A stretch of 64,000 bases of DNA from SAR116 cluster bacterium AG-313-A07 (GTDB taxonomy: Bacteria > Pseudomonadota > Alphaproteobacteria > Thalassobaculales > Thalassobaculaceae). The stretch lies in the NCBI GenBank assembly GCA_003284265.1, contig QBVV01000003.1, forward strand, positions 60,137-124,136, in the 5' to 3' direction. The notes beneath the pieces were generated by a model, which saw nothing but the letters and a program-made list of their open reading frames with translations, was not told the origin of the DNA and did no database searches. A program made the translations under genes and the position numbers. Positions 30,828-40,174 of this stretch are shown here, in pieces (position 1 is the first letter of the stretch; each line of letters opens with the position of its first letter).

Positions 30828-32032
30828 ATGAGTGATCTTTCCCAAAACCTTGGCCCTCTTAGCGGCATTCGAGTAATTGATCTCACAATTAATGTACTTG
30901 GACCTGTTGCAACGCAAATTCTCGGTGATATGGGAGCGGAAGTAATAAAAGTGGAAACCCCATCAGGAGATCCAATGCGCCAGATTGGAACGAGCAATAC
31001 TGGTACTCTAGGCCCCTTTTTCCAAACAACCAACCGCAACAAAAAAAGTATTATCCTAAATTTAAAAAAGTCCGAATCTAAACGAGCTTTATTAGAATTA
31101 TCGAAAACCGCCGATGTATTTGTTCATAACATGCGCCAGGCTGCAACTGAACGGTTAGGAATTGATTATGAAGTGCTTAAAACAGTAAATAATAGAATTA
31201 TATATGCGTCGGCAACTGGCTACCGGAGAGGTGGAGCCAAAGATGGACGCCCTGCATATGATGACGTTATACAAGGCGAAAGCGGCATAGTGAATTTAAT
31301 TGAGAGAACAAATGGAGAAGCACGCTTCATACCAATGCCCATTTCGGATAAGTTTTGTGGACATACTTTAGCATCCGCGATCGGCATGGCACTGTACCAC
31401 CGAGAGAAGACAGGCCAAGGTCAGGAAATCCACGTACCCATGTTGGAGACGATGCTCTCTTTTAATTTAACAACTCATCTATGGAATGGCTCTAAAGGAA
31501 AGAACAACGAATTAGGATATCCACGTGCTCTATCACCATACCGGGTCCCGTATAAAACCAAAGATGGGATGGTCTGTGTTCTAGCCCATACAGACGAGCA
31601 ATGGCATCGCTTATTAAGGGCCATCGGACGCGGGGATCTTATCCAAGATCCGCGCTTCACTCACCTGGCGCAAAGAGCGGAAAATATAGCGACGCTTCAA
31701 TCCTACTTAGCTGAGGGCCTCGCACAGTTTACTACCACCGAAGCATTCCAGTTACTTGACGATGCTGATTTGCCAAACGGTCCGGTTATTACCTTAGAGG
31801 AAATGATGGATGATCCGTACCTCGAAGATACAAATTTCTTTCCCATAATAGATGACCAAAATGAAGGACCGTTGCACACGACGGCAATCCCTGTTGAGTT
31901 TTCCAAAACACCGGGGACCTTGAGAAATACTGCCCCCCCCCCCTCGGCGAACACACGGCTGAATTATTATTAGAGATTGGTTTCTCTGATGAAGAAATCG
32001 ATCAAATATCAAAAAATAGAAGTACGGGATAA
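30828..32032 (+). CDS. CaiB/BaiF family III CoA-transferase with C-terminal frameshift
   Basis: Moves CoA between acids. The N-terminus is family-typical: GPLSGIRVIDLTINVLGPVA, GAEVIKVETPSGDPMR, NKKSIILNLKKSESK, with the catalytic-Asp region YDDVIQGESGI. The open frame stops at 31973 shortly after a run of eleven C at 31933-31943. One more C (or two fewer) would restore the usual ending GEHTAELLLEIGFSDEEIDQ, which stays open to a TAA at 32030-32032. The next gene's preferred ATG is at 32043, which fits that end. I therefore give the restored end. The start ATG at 30828 lacks a strong ribosome binding site. Confidence 0.82.
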
Positions 32033-32042
32033 TATTTCATTC

Positions 32043-32714
32043 ATGCCACGCTTGACTGATTATACTAGCTATGAAGATGCCCATAAATTTTTTACAAAAG
32101 AAGCATTATGGGATCTTTTTGATGGCGATAAAGATAACTTAAATATCGCTTACGAGTGTATAGATCGACACGAACCTAATCGTATAGCGATAAATATCGC
32201 TACCGATACTGGAGAAAATCAGACAATTACTTTCGGTGATCTATCCACCTGGTCAAACCGTGTAGCCAACTGGCTTCAAACAAAAGGGTATCGAGCTGGA
32301 GATCGCGTTGCCATTATGCTGGAACCATCTTTGGAGTTCTACGCGGTTCTTTTTGGTATAATGAAAGCAAGCTACGTTGCTGTGCCTTTATTCACCGCTT
32401 TTGGTCCGGATGGTTTGAATGCTCGACTGAAAGACTGTGAACCCGTTTTAGTTATTTTAGACACTAAGAAATCTGAATTAGCGTCAGGTACTGATACTGA
32501 AACTCTAATAGCTGATAATGGCTTTCTTTCCGATTTAGAAGCATATAACACTACCTATGTAACCAGCACAACATCGGCTGACATGGCCATGTATCAATAT
32601 ACATCCGGGACTTCTCGCGAGCTGCCTGAGGCAGTTAAGCATCGGCATCGCGCTGTCGTAACGGTTATGCTGGGCACATGTGGGAACTTTACGCGATGTG
32701 GGCCTGGATATTGA
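32043..32714 (+). pseudogene. Acyl-CoA synthetase, N-terminal half only (deletion remnant)
   Basis: Begins MPRLTDYTSYEDAHKFFT, 11 bp after the CoA-transferase end, and follows AMP-dependent synthetases through ITFGDLSTWSNRVANWL, GDRVAIMLEPSLEFYAVLFG and the P-loop MYQYTSGTSRELPEAVKHRH. Homology stops at RAVVTVML near 32,670, at about one third of the normal length. The remaining codons run out of frame through another gene to a stop at 32714. The catalytic C-terminal domain is absent, so it cannot be an active synthetase. Confidence 0.82.
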
Positions 32715-33232
32715 TGTTTGCACAGTTTTCACAACAAAATTTTGTGAATTTTCCATTCGGAACGCCAGAATACTTTTGTTTTTTTGTGGTCGCGGTTGGA
32801 GCGATAGGATGCATCGCCGGTGGGTTATTATCTGATATTTTTGGTCGATGTTACACTACGGCGATACTCATGATCATTTCGGGAACCTGTGCATTTTTAA
32901 TTGGATTCCTTGTCGATGGACCTCCCGTAATTTTTGCTGTTGTTGCATTGCTTTGGGGTATGACTATCATTGCTGATAGCGGTCAATTTTCAGCTGCAGT
33001 AACAGAATTATCGGATCCACATCTCGTTGGGACAGCACTTACAGCGCAAATGGCTCTTGGTTTTGGGATTACAGTGATAACTATCTGGCTCGTTCCAATT
33101 TTTGCGGAGTGGTTAGGCAGTTTCCAGTGGGCGTTTTTATTCCTTGTGCCAGGACCTATTATAGGCGCTTTAGCTATGCTATTGCTTCGTAAACGACAAG
33201 AGGCATACAAGCTTGCTTTGGGTAAACGTTAG
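32663..33232 (+). pseudogene. MFS transporter, C-terminal half only (deletion remnant)
   Basis: From the GGT at 32663 the frame reads GYAGHMWELYAMWAWI and continues with six membrane helices, the mid-loop motif GGLLSDIFGRCYTT and an ending LLLRKRQEAYKLALGKR. The GHMWELYAMW segment is normally found at the start of helix 7 of NarK-like MFS carriers, so this is the back half of a twelve-helix transporter with its front half missing. An internal ATG at 32678 could be translated into a 184-aa product. The 5' boundary lies inside the truncated acyl-CoA synthetase gene, so the two genes are joined by a deletion. Confidence 0.8.
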
Positions 33233-33343
33233 CAAAATTTATAAACGGGTAGGCTTTTACAATTGTTTATCAAATACGGCCCTCTTGATATTCAAGTAAG
33301 GAAGAATTTTAGATTTTATAAATAAGTTAGTTAAAGTTTAGTT

Positions 33344-34375
33344 TTAAAAATGAAATATCTGCTCTGTGGTTGCTGACTCATATAATCCATCAATCATTTT
33401 TATAAGTTCTACCGACTGCTGCAATGGAACAATAGCCTGGTCGGTGCCTTTGATCAGAGACGTGAAATGGCTCAACTCAGCGACACTCGCTAAGGACGAC
33501 TCTTCAATCTTTAATTTTTTTCTCCTAACATTATTTCCATAAGGTTTGGTGATAATGGTGTCTGGCCAAGTAATTCCCCCTTTAGTACCAAGTATTTCGC
33601 AGGAGAAGATATCTTTTGCGCAATTTGAAAAATAAGATGTTCGAATTGTTATTGATTTATTATCTTTGAACCGAATTATCCCAGTTGCAAAATCCTCAAT
33701 ATTATAGACAGTCCACTCAGCTCCATTTTTGGTGGTTCCCATTTTTGGTGCTGTTCCATCATGCATGACGGCAAAGGCAGATGAGGGGGAGGGGCAGCCC
33801 ATCAACCACCAAGCTATATCAATAGCATGGGACCCTTGATCAATAAGTGGTCCTCCTCCTGATAAACGTTTATCTGTGAATGAATTGGCTACTTGAACTG
33901 GTATGCCTCTACTCGCCATCGCTTCAACGTTAACATGATAAATTTCGCCAAATTCTCCAGCATCGATTTTTGATTTTAGTAATATACTCTCCGGCCTGAA
34001 TCTCTGATGTTGAGCACACATAACAATAAGGCCACGCTTTTCAGCCTCCGAAGCTATTTTTAGTGCATTTTTTTTATCAGTAGTAAAAGGCTTTTCTATA
34101 ATGCAATGAAGTCCGGATTCTAGCGATCTAATCGCATGGTCAGCATGAAATATATGAGGCGAGCAAATATCGACAGCATCGAGTTTGATAGAGTTCAACA
34201 TATTGTCAATAGTGCTAAAAATATTACACACTCCATACTCTCGCCCCAGTTTTTTAGCTACATTTATTCTGGGATCAACGAGTGCTACTACCTCCGCTCC
34301 AACCACTTGTGCCCATGCGGGAAGGTGGAAAGTTTCAGCTATTTTGCCTGCGCCAATCAATCCTATTTTTATCAT
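33344..34375 (-). CDS. Gfo/Idh/MocA-family oxidoreductase
   Basis: A 343-aa NAD(P)-dependent dehydrogenase acting on sugars or cyclitols. The nucleotide-binding motif is GLIGAGKIAETFHLPAW and the EKP motif is IIEKPFTTDKKN; the second-domain His region is LSGGGPLIDQGSHAIDIAWW. It is the last gene of the minus-strand cluster and overlaps the SGNH hydrolase gene by four bases, so it is translationally coupled. In this setting it probably oxidises or reduces a sugar nucleotide or sugar intermediate. Confidence 0.87.
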   Translation of the reverse strand: MIKIGLIGAGKIAETFHLPAWAQVVGAEVVALVDPRINVAKKLGREYGVCNIFSTIDNMLNSIKLDAVDICSPHIFHADHAIRSLESGLHCIIEKPFTTDKKNALKIASEAEKRGLIVMCAQHQRFRPESILLKSKIDAGEFGEIYHVNVEAMASRGIPVQVANSFTDKRLSGGGPLIDQGSHAIDIAWWLMGCPSPSSAFAVMHDGTAPKMGTTKNGAEWTVYNIEDFATGIIRFKDNKSITIRTSYFSNCAKDIFSCEILGTKGGITWPDTIITKPYGNNVRRKKLKIEESSLASVAELSHFTSLIKGTDQAIVPLQQSVELIKMIDGLYESATTEQIFHF

Positions 34376-35037
34376 TTGATCGAAACCTGTAGTTGTTGAT
34401 TCTCAAGATCAATGAGACCTTCTAACGCCTTGGCAATTACAGGAGCGATTGTTTCAGCATAAACCTTTGCCCCAAACTCATTAACATGAATTTGGTCATC
34501 TAGGCATAGCTCATTAGGTTTATAATTTTCCATAGCCCTCCGAACATCGGCTAGATGACAGGCCGAGGTAGATGCGACCTCTCTAATAATTTCATCATAC
34601 AATTGAGTGTTTTCATCGGGTGTTAAGCCGTTTATATCGTATCTGTCCAGAGCCACAGGGTGGTTAGTTATAAAAATCAATCTCTGAATATTAAATAATC
34701 TACACTTATTAACTAATTCTAAAAGGTTGAACCGAAACGTATCTTGTGAGACTAAAGGAGCTCCTCTATTACTCATCAGATAGGTCGAATCATTAGTGCC
34801 GTATTGAACGGTCAGGATATTTGGCTCGGCGAACAAAATATCTCTTTGTAACCTCTCTAAAGCGCCACGAGTATTTTCTTGGGTGGCAACACTTGTCTCA
34901 AATTTTAAATTTACTCTACTCCCAAATTGTTTGTTTAACGTATCACGGACGATGGTTGGCCATGTGTCTGAATGTGGTAAGCCATTACAATTTGTAAAGG
35001 AATCTCCAAAAAAGATTGTCTTATACATTCGTTCCAC
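34372..35037 (-). CDS. SGNH/GDSL-family hydrolase
   Basis: A 221-aa esterase or lipase-like hydrolase. Block I is FFGDSFTNCNG with the nucleophilic Ser, block III is QYGTNDST, and block V is LDDQIHVNEFGAKVYA with the Asp-His pair. It has no signal peptide, so it works inside the cell. In biosynthetic loci such enzymes remove or transfer acyl groups. It lies 11 bp after the DUF4910 gene and overlaps the oxidoreductase gene. Confidence 0.84.
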   Translation of the reverse strand: MERMYKTIFFGDSFTNCNGLPHSDTWPTIVRDTLNKQFGSRVNLKFETSVATQENTRGALERLQRDILFAEPNILTVQYGTNDSTYLMSNRGAPLVSQDTFRFNLLELVNKCRLFNIQRLIFITNHPVALDRYDINGLTPDENTQLYDEIIREVASTSACHLADVRRAMENYKPNELCLDDQIHVNEFGAKVYAETIAPVIAKALEGLIDLENQQLQVSIK

Positions 35038-35048
35038 TCACATTGTTG

Positions 35049-36401
35049 CTAATTAACCCGCTTTATGGATCTTCTCGGAATTTCATCTAACATGATATTG
35101 ACTAGATCTTTGTCTACGAACTTTTGTACGTATTCTCGGACTTCAAAAAAACTCAAATCATGTTTTTCCGATATATCTAAAATATTCATATTGCCATCAA
35201 AATATCGAACGATTGAGTCTTGAAGTAGTCCCCATTTATTACTGAATGAGCTATCACCAACTATTGATTTGCTTGGATCAAATCTTTCCATATAAATATC
35301 ATATTTAGGGTTTGATAATGCAATCAACCCATCAAATTTTCGCTGCATAACAACATTATTTTCTAAAAGTTTAACAACATCTTTAAATAGTTTTAAAAAT
35401 TCTTCCAGAAGGTTTGGCTGAATTATATCAACATTATCGTAATTTGTGTGATACCCCCAAAATGGCTGCGAGTGTGTTGCGAAGCGGTTTACCTGCACAA
35501 ATGGGACCTCATACCCTGGAGCTTCCCAGACTGTTTCATCATTGCCAACGCTTTCACGAAAACCTAAAAACCTATGATTCGGGGTGGAATGTGCAGCTAC
35601 ATGTCTGAATGCTCTATCTATTAGTTCGTCACCCTCAAAACTGCTGGCTATCACAATATCGCCTTCCGTTCCCATCATTTCACCAAAAACACCCGCAAGA
35701 TATAAATTTATCTCTTCTGGTGTATGGTCTCTTAGATAAAAAATGGTTCCAAGGTGTTCTGGGCATAGAACTAACCGGTAGCTATAATAGTTATCTCGTG
35801 CAGCTAACCACTGGAAAAAACGGATCATCACTGCTGTTCCTGCAAATCCATCATTAGCCATGTGTGGGTGGCAAGTATTAGATTGGAAGACTATCGTGCT
35901 ATCAGATTTGCCTTTAATGTGATGGTGTCCAACCAACATTTCCCCAGATTCAAAAATAGTTTTAAGGCTCACCTTGTACTTACCGGGCTTTAGTGATTCA
36001 ACTAGTCGATGTGGTGGACATAGTCCCCAGTTCCTTTCCCAGGGCCTGTAAAGCCAATTGCAATGAAACACATGAGCATCTGGTAATGATGGTATTGAAA
36101 AGATGTGTTTCTTTAAGGTGTCTAAATCCACCTCACCTTCAAAGCTTTCCGAATATTGGGCCACGCCCAAAGCATTAATTGTACCATCGTAAATTAGGTC
36201 GCCATCAAAAAAGACTTTGGCTTCTTCCACCTTCCATTTATCTGGGATTATCCAACCATTATGTTCTTCTCCTGAGTTGTATCTATATATGTCCAAAGGT
36301 ATTTCTTGGTTTATTCTGCGAAATAATGCTTCATTTTCTTCGCATACTATGCCGGACTTGATCTCACATAGTTCTTTCGTAAGAGCCATTACTCTATCCA
36401 A
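35049..36401 (-). CDS. DUF4910/DUF2172 aminopeptidase-like protein
   Basis: A 450-aa protein of the zinc-peptidase-like family annotated as DUF4910, with an M28-like core. Probable metal ligands lie in SNTCHPHMANDGFAGTAV, CPEHLGTIF and WGYHTNYDN. The N-terminal half has YNSGEEHNGWIIPDKWKV and the C-terminal 90 residues look like a winged-helix domain (ILDISEKHDLSFFEVREYV). Family members often sit in polysaccharide or small-molecule clusters, where the substrate is generally unknown. In this cluster it may remove an aminoacyl group or trim a peptide bond. Confidence 0.82.
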   Translation of the reverse strand: MDRVMALTKELCEIKSGIVCEENEALFRRINQEIPLDIYRYNSGEEHNGWIIPDKWKVEEAKVFFDGDLIYDGTINALGVAQYSESFEGEVDLDTLKKHIFSIPSLPDAHVFHCNWLYRPWERNWGLCPPHRLVESLKPGKYKVSLKTIFESGEMLVGHHHIKGKSDSTIVFQSNTCHPHMANDGFAGTAVMIRFFQWLAARDNYYSYRLVLCPEHLGTIFYLRDHTPEEINLYLAGVFGEMMGTEGDIVIASSFEGDELIDRAFRHVAAHSTPNHRFLGFRESVGNDETVWEAPGYEVPFVQVNRFATHSQPFWGYHTNYDNVDIIQPNLLEEFLKLFKDVVKLLENNVVMQRKFDGLIALSNPKYDIYMERFDPSKSIVGDSSFSNKWGLLQDSIVRYFDGNMNILDISEKHDLSFFEVREYVQKFVDKDLVNIMLDEIPRRSIKRVN

Positions 36402-36437
36402 ATTATAGCTCCTTTCTTATCTTACTATTTTTTCTAT

Positions 36438-37295
36438 TTATGATTTTGTCCAAAGTCCCTCTGTCGATTCGGATAAATCAGAATATTTTATGGCTCTTGT
36501 TCGCCGTTCTTTTTCATCTAATGGCGGTATTGTACAATACCCAATTAAAGCTTTTTGTTTGTCGGTCAGCTTCACATAAATATTCTCTGGTAACGCTCTC
36601 GGCATATCAAATGATTGTTTAATCCACCACCTTTGACATGTTGCAATAATACACCAACGTGTGTTGTCGGTATTATTCTTTTTACTACCATGCCATAGCC
36701 GCGCGTCCCAAATTAATAGATCACCCGCCCTACCAGGGATCGGCATGGGGTTTTGATAACTACGGTCACTATACTCACCTAGAAGATGCGACCCCGGAAC
36801 TACATGTGTACATCCATTTTCGGAATTGGTGTCTTCTAAAACGAAGCTCATTTGAACCATAGTCGTGTCATGACCGGGCTGTGGCATTCCCGCATCAATA
36901 TGAAGTTCCAGCTCTTCAAGAGATGACCGAGCAACAAACTGTCCCAATATATAATTTGGATCAGTGGCTGGAAAAGGCCGAAAATGTGGGTCGTTTAATA
37001 GCCGCATCATAAGTGCCCTTGCAATAGGTAGATCTAATAAATCAATGAATTCTTTATCCTTATTTTGTAGATTTAATATCCAATCAGCTTCCCATTCAGC
37101 AGGGACTTGAGAAAGGGTATCTTTTTTTTGATGATTAAATTGTTGTCGAACCATAAGTAATAGTTGGTTTACGAGTTGGTTGCTCAAAGCCTCTTCTACA
37201 ATTGTATAGCCATTTGAACGAATACGTTTTAAATGCTGCTGTTCTTCATTGGCATCTATTTGCCTGCATTTATCGATTAGTTTAGATACATTCAC
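36438..37295 (-). CDS. Phytanoyl-CoA dioxygenase (PhyH) family protein
   Basis: A 285-aa Fe(II)/2-oxoglutarate hydroxylase. The iron ligands are His and Asp in ELHIDAGMPQPG and the distal His in LWHGSKKN, with Arg in NTRWCII for oxoglutarate. The GCTHVVPGSHLLGEY segment is the PhyH hallmark. In this cluster it is likely to hydroxylate the carrier-bound acyl group, a sugar, or the final product. It lies between the formyltransferase (37332) and DUF4910 (36401) genes with gaps of about 36 bp on each side. Confidence 0.85.
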   Translation of the reverse strand: MNVSKLIDKCRQIDANEEQQHLKRIRSNGYTIVEEALSNQLVNQLLLMVRQQFNHQKKDTLSQVPAEWEADWILNLQNKDKEFIDLLDLPIARALMMRLLNDPHFRPFPATDPNYILGQFVARSSLEELELHIDAGMPQPGHDTTMVQMSFVLEDTNSENGCTHVVPGSHLLGEYSDRSYQNPMPIPGRAGDLLIWDARLWHGSKKNNTDNTRWCIIATCQRWWIKQSFDMPRALPENIYVKLTDKQKALIGYCTIPPLDEKERRTRAIKYSDLSESTEGLWTKS

Positions 37296-37331
37296 TTTTT
37301 CAAGCTTTCGAAAATTTTTTATTTGATTACT

Positions 37332-38240
37332 TTACACTATTTGTCCAACACTCATTCCACTTGCAGTTGCCCCGTCGATTGCTCCAACGAGCTTATTTCC
37401 AAGCCAGAATTTTTTTATATCAATACTACCATCCTTACATGCTATACTGACGTATTTTTTATTTATTTTGAGTATTTCACCGGGGACGGCGTCGGAAGGT
37501 AAAGTGTTTTCTGCAACTTCTATTCGCACTGGTTCGATCGCTGATAAAGGAGCATCGATAAAACTATGGCCCAAAGGAGAAATAGCGGGCCGATAATTTA
37601 ACGCTTGAATAAATCGATGAACATTTGAAACGTTTTGATTGAAGTCAATTTGTCTTTGAACTGTTTTGCTCTTGAGGAAAAAATTTCGATTTGAGAACTT
37701 TTGGGGTTTCGAAAAAACAAAACCTTCTTCAGCAATCTTGGGTAATAATTGCGCAATGAGCTGGGAACCTAGTCGGATCAATTTAATAAATAAAGTTAGT
37801 CCAGTATCTGCCATCAGTATTTCGGTTTTTGAGACGTGCAGAATCGGTCCAGCATCTATCTTACCTTCAATCACATGAATAGTTACACCGGACCAGCGTT
37901 CATTATCTAGCATTGCCCATTGGTGAACATTTGATCCAGCGTATTGTGGTAAAAGCCCAGGATGAAAATTAATTCCTCCTATCGTTAAGCACGAGAGAAG
38001 GTCCTTGGATAAAATAATACTGGAGTTGAAGTTAATCAGTAAATCAATGTTTAATGACTTCAGTTTATCTATAATCGATGTTTCATTTATTTTGCTTGTT
38101 TTTATGGTTAACAACTCATTATTGAGCAAATTTTTGTGGTCACGATCGGGGATCGCTAATGCTACCAACGCACCTACTTTTTTAATCTCTTCAAGGATCA
38201 CCTTGCCTGATATAGCGTCTCCAACAAATAAAACTCGCAT
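37332..38240 (-). CDS. Formyltransferase (Fmt/ArnA-N-like), 10-formyl-THF dependent
   Basis: A 302-aa protein with the formyltransferase core: Asn/His motif GINFHPGLLPQYAGSNVHQW and the catalytic Asp in EGKIDAGPILH. The C-terminal domain resembles the Fmt C-terminal fold (residues about 205-302). It is not the tRNA enzyme by context, because def and other translation genes are absent. Members in such clusters formylate an amino group on an amino sugar or peptide. It starts 2 bp after the end of the adenylation gene, so they are tightly coupled. Confidence 0.85.
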   Translation of the reverse strand: MRVLFVGDAISGKVILEEIKKVGALVALAIPDRDHKNLLNNELLTIKTSKINETSIIDKLKSLNIDLLINFNSSIILSKDLLSCLTIGGINFHPGLLPQYAGSNVHQWAMLDNERWSGVTIHVIEGKIDAGPILHVSKTEILMADTGLTLFIKLIRLGSQLIAQLLPKIAEEGFVFSKPQKFSNRNFFLKSKTVQRQIDFNQNVSNVHRFIQALNYRPAISPLGHSFIDAPLSAIEPVRIEVAENTLPSDAVPGEILKINKKYVSIACKDGSIDIKKFWLGNKLVGAIDGATASGMSVGQIV

Positions 38241-38242
38241 GT

Positions 38243-39892
38243 TTAACCAATGCTCTCCTCAACAATTTTAAATAATGCCTTCTTATCTGTTTTGTTGCTT
38301 GAATTCAACGGCCATTCGTTTACCTCAACCACCCTTTTAGGTACCATATACCAAGGGAGGAATTGGCGACATAAATCCTTAAGCTCAGCTGGGCTAAATT
38401 TTGATTTTCCAACGAAGGCGACTATGGCCGGTGACCTCAGAATTTTTTGAGGGGTTACAATAACTGCGACAGTTGGAATTTTCGTCACCTTTCTTAATAC
38501 TGTCTCAATCTCCGATATTTCTACCCGATGTCCCATTATTTTGATCTGATCGTCAAGACGGCCCAAGAAGCGAAACCCGTATTCACTATCGAAAACTACT
38601 CTGTCTCCGGTCTTATACCATTTAGTATTGTTAGTTTCTTCTCCATTTGGCCCAGATATAAATTTAGATTTAGTAGATTGCTTGTCTCGCCAATATCCCT
38701 CCGTTACTTGATTTCCAGCAACAACTAATTCACCGTGAGAACCATGCTGGACCATGATAAAATCACCCCTCGAATTACATAGGCCAGCAACTTGGCCCGA
38801 CAATGGAAAACCGATAGGTACGGTCGTATCAACACCATTCAATAACTTCTTTGTGATTTTAGTCTGCGTTATGGCTATGGTTGCTTCCGTAGGACCGTAC
38901 AAGTTGTGCAGTCTACTCTTAGGAGCGGCAGCCATCCAATTTTCTGCCAATTCCGAGCTTAATGGTTCTCCGCAAAAAAGACTAAACCGGAGTGTTGAGA
39001 AGGAATTAGCCTTTAACAGTTTAGCACTTTGCATAAGTGCAATTGTTGAAGGTGTCGAAAACCAAAACGTAAGAGAATGCTTTTTTATGAAACGACTCGG
39101 CGCATGCTTCTCGTTATCAGGGATACAAAATAGCGATGCTCCTGTGGACCACGCAACAAACATGTCATGTAATGACAGATCGAATGTCTGGTCGAATATT
39201 TGACTAAATCTATCTGTTTCATTTGGTTTGTATATCTTCTGGATAGATTTTACATAGCTTATGATGTTGGAGTGCTTAATTCTAATTCCTTTTGGTTCAC
39301 CGGTAGAACCGGAGGTGAATAAAAGGCAGGCGGCTCTAGTATCGCTGGTCTCCGGTTCTCGTCCCGCAGTAGCATTTACAGAAACAAGCCTGTGCCAGTG
39401 TGGTATTTCAAAATTCTTATCAATATTCTCACTGCCTATCCAAAGAATAGAAACTGATTTAGTTATCTTTGGCAGCAATTTTTCCATGACGCTTGCATTT
39501 GTCTCGTCCAAAAACAGCACCGAACATTCTGCTCGTTCCAGAATACTTATCTGGCGTTTTAAAGGATATTTATAATGAATAGGAACATAAGGAATGCCAG
39601 CAGCTAATGATGCAATTATAGAAACAAAAGATGATATTGAACGATTCGCTATGATGCCAACAGACTCAACTTTCTGATATTGCACAATTTCGTTCAAGCA
39701 ACTCGCAATAGGCGCCGAGGCGGCCCATAATTCTCCATAACTCAACGCGAGATCATTTGCCCACAGCGCTAAACTCTCAGGTTTATTTTTCACTGTTTTT
39801 AGAAATGGGGTCAGAATATTTCCTGAATGAGAATCATTATTTTGGCAGGAGTCAGAGTTAAAATCGCCAATGAAAAATCTGTTGTGTTTCAT
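38243..39892 (-). CDS. Stand-alone amino-acid adenylation enzyme (NRPS A-domain type)
   Basis: A 549-aa adenylate-forming enzyme with NRPS core motifs: A3 LLFTSGSTGEPKGIRIKHSN, A4 FDLSLHDMF, A5 NLYGPTEATI, A7 YKTGDRVVF, A8 GRLDDQIKIMGHRVEISEIE and A10 NKTDKKALFK. There is no carrier or condensation domain attached. It probably loads an amino or hydroxy acid onto the small carrier protein encoded 33 bp upstream. The selected acid cannot be named by eye. Confidence 0.88.
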   Translation of the reverse strand: MKHNRFFIGDFNSDSCQNNDSHSGNILTPFLKTVKNKPESLALWANDLALSYGELWAASAPIASCLNEIVQYQKVESVGIIANRSISSFVSIIASLAAGIPYVPIHYKYPLKRQISILERAECSVLFLDETNASVMEKLLPKITKSVSILWIGSENIDKNFEIPHWHRLVSVNATAGREPETSDTRAACLLFTSGSTGEPKGIRIKHSNIISYVKSIQKIYKPNETDRFSQIFDQTFDLSLHDMFVAWSTGASLFCIPDNEKHAPSRFIKKHSLTFWFSTPSTIALMQSAKLLKANSFSTLRFSLFCGEPLSSELAENWMAAAPKSRLHNLYGPTEATIAITQTKITKKLLNGVDTTVPIGFPLSGQVAGLCNSRGDFIMVQHGSHGELVVAGNQVTEGYWRDKQSTKSKFISGPNGEETNNTKWYKTGDRVVFDSEYGFRFLGRLDDQIKIMGHRVEISEIETVLRKVTKIPTVAVIVTPQKILRSPAIVAFVGKSKFSPAELKDLCRQFLPWYMVPKRVVEVNEWPLNSSNKTDKKALFKIVEESIG

Positions 39893-39924
39893 AATAAATC
39901 AAAGTTTATAGAAAAGAGATAGTA

Positions 39925-40146
39925 TTAAAAAGGAAGATTTAATTTTTCGCATAACCCTTCGGCGGAACTACATTCTATAATAGAATCCTCATCAATTACC
40001 AAAGAATGGACTTCCTCGAGATATAACATTAACTCAAGATGTGCCAGCGAGTCCCACTGTTCGACGCCATTAATACAGAGGTCTATAGAGAGTTCGTTCT
40101 TAGAGATCTTCAAAACATCATGTAGTATCGAACTGACAGTAACCAT
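39925..40146 (-). CDS. Acyl/peptidyl carrier protein
   Basis: A small carrier protein with the phosphopantetheine attachment Ser in WDSLAHLELMLYLEE. From the ATG at 40146 it is 73 aa, starting MVTVSSILHDVLKISKNEL, which is the normal helix-1 position. An in-frame TTG at 40212 would add 22 residues overlapping the acyltransferase gene, so the start is uncertain. It lies between the AAC(3)-like gene and the adenylation gene, as expected for their shared acyl carrier. Confidence 0.83.
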   Translation of the reverse strand: MVTVSSILHDVLKISKNELSIDLCINGVEQWDSLAHLELMLYLEEVHSLVIDEDSIIECSSAEGLCEKLNLPF

Positions 40147-40174
40147 CAAGCTTTTCTCAAAACGATTGTTTTCA

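Noticed and set aside
38754..39203. Plus-strand ORF of 149 codons inside the adenylation gene
   Set aside because: Antisense of a well-supported enzyme gene; no recognisable domain.
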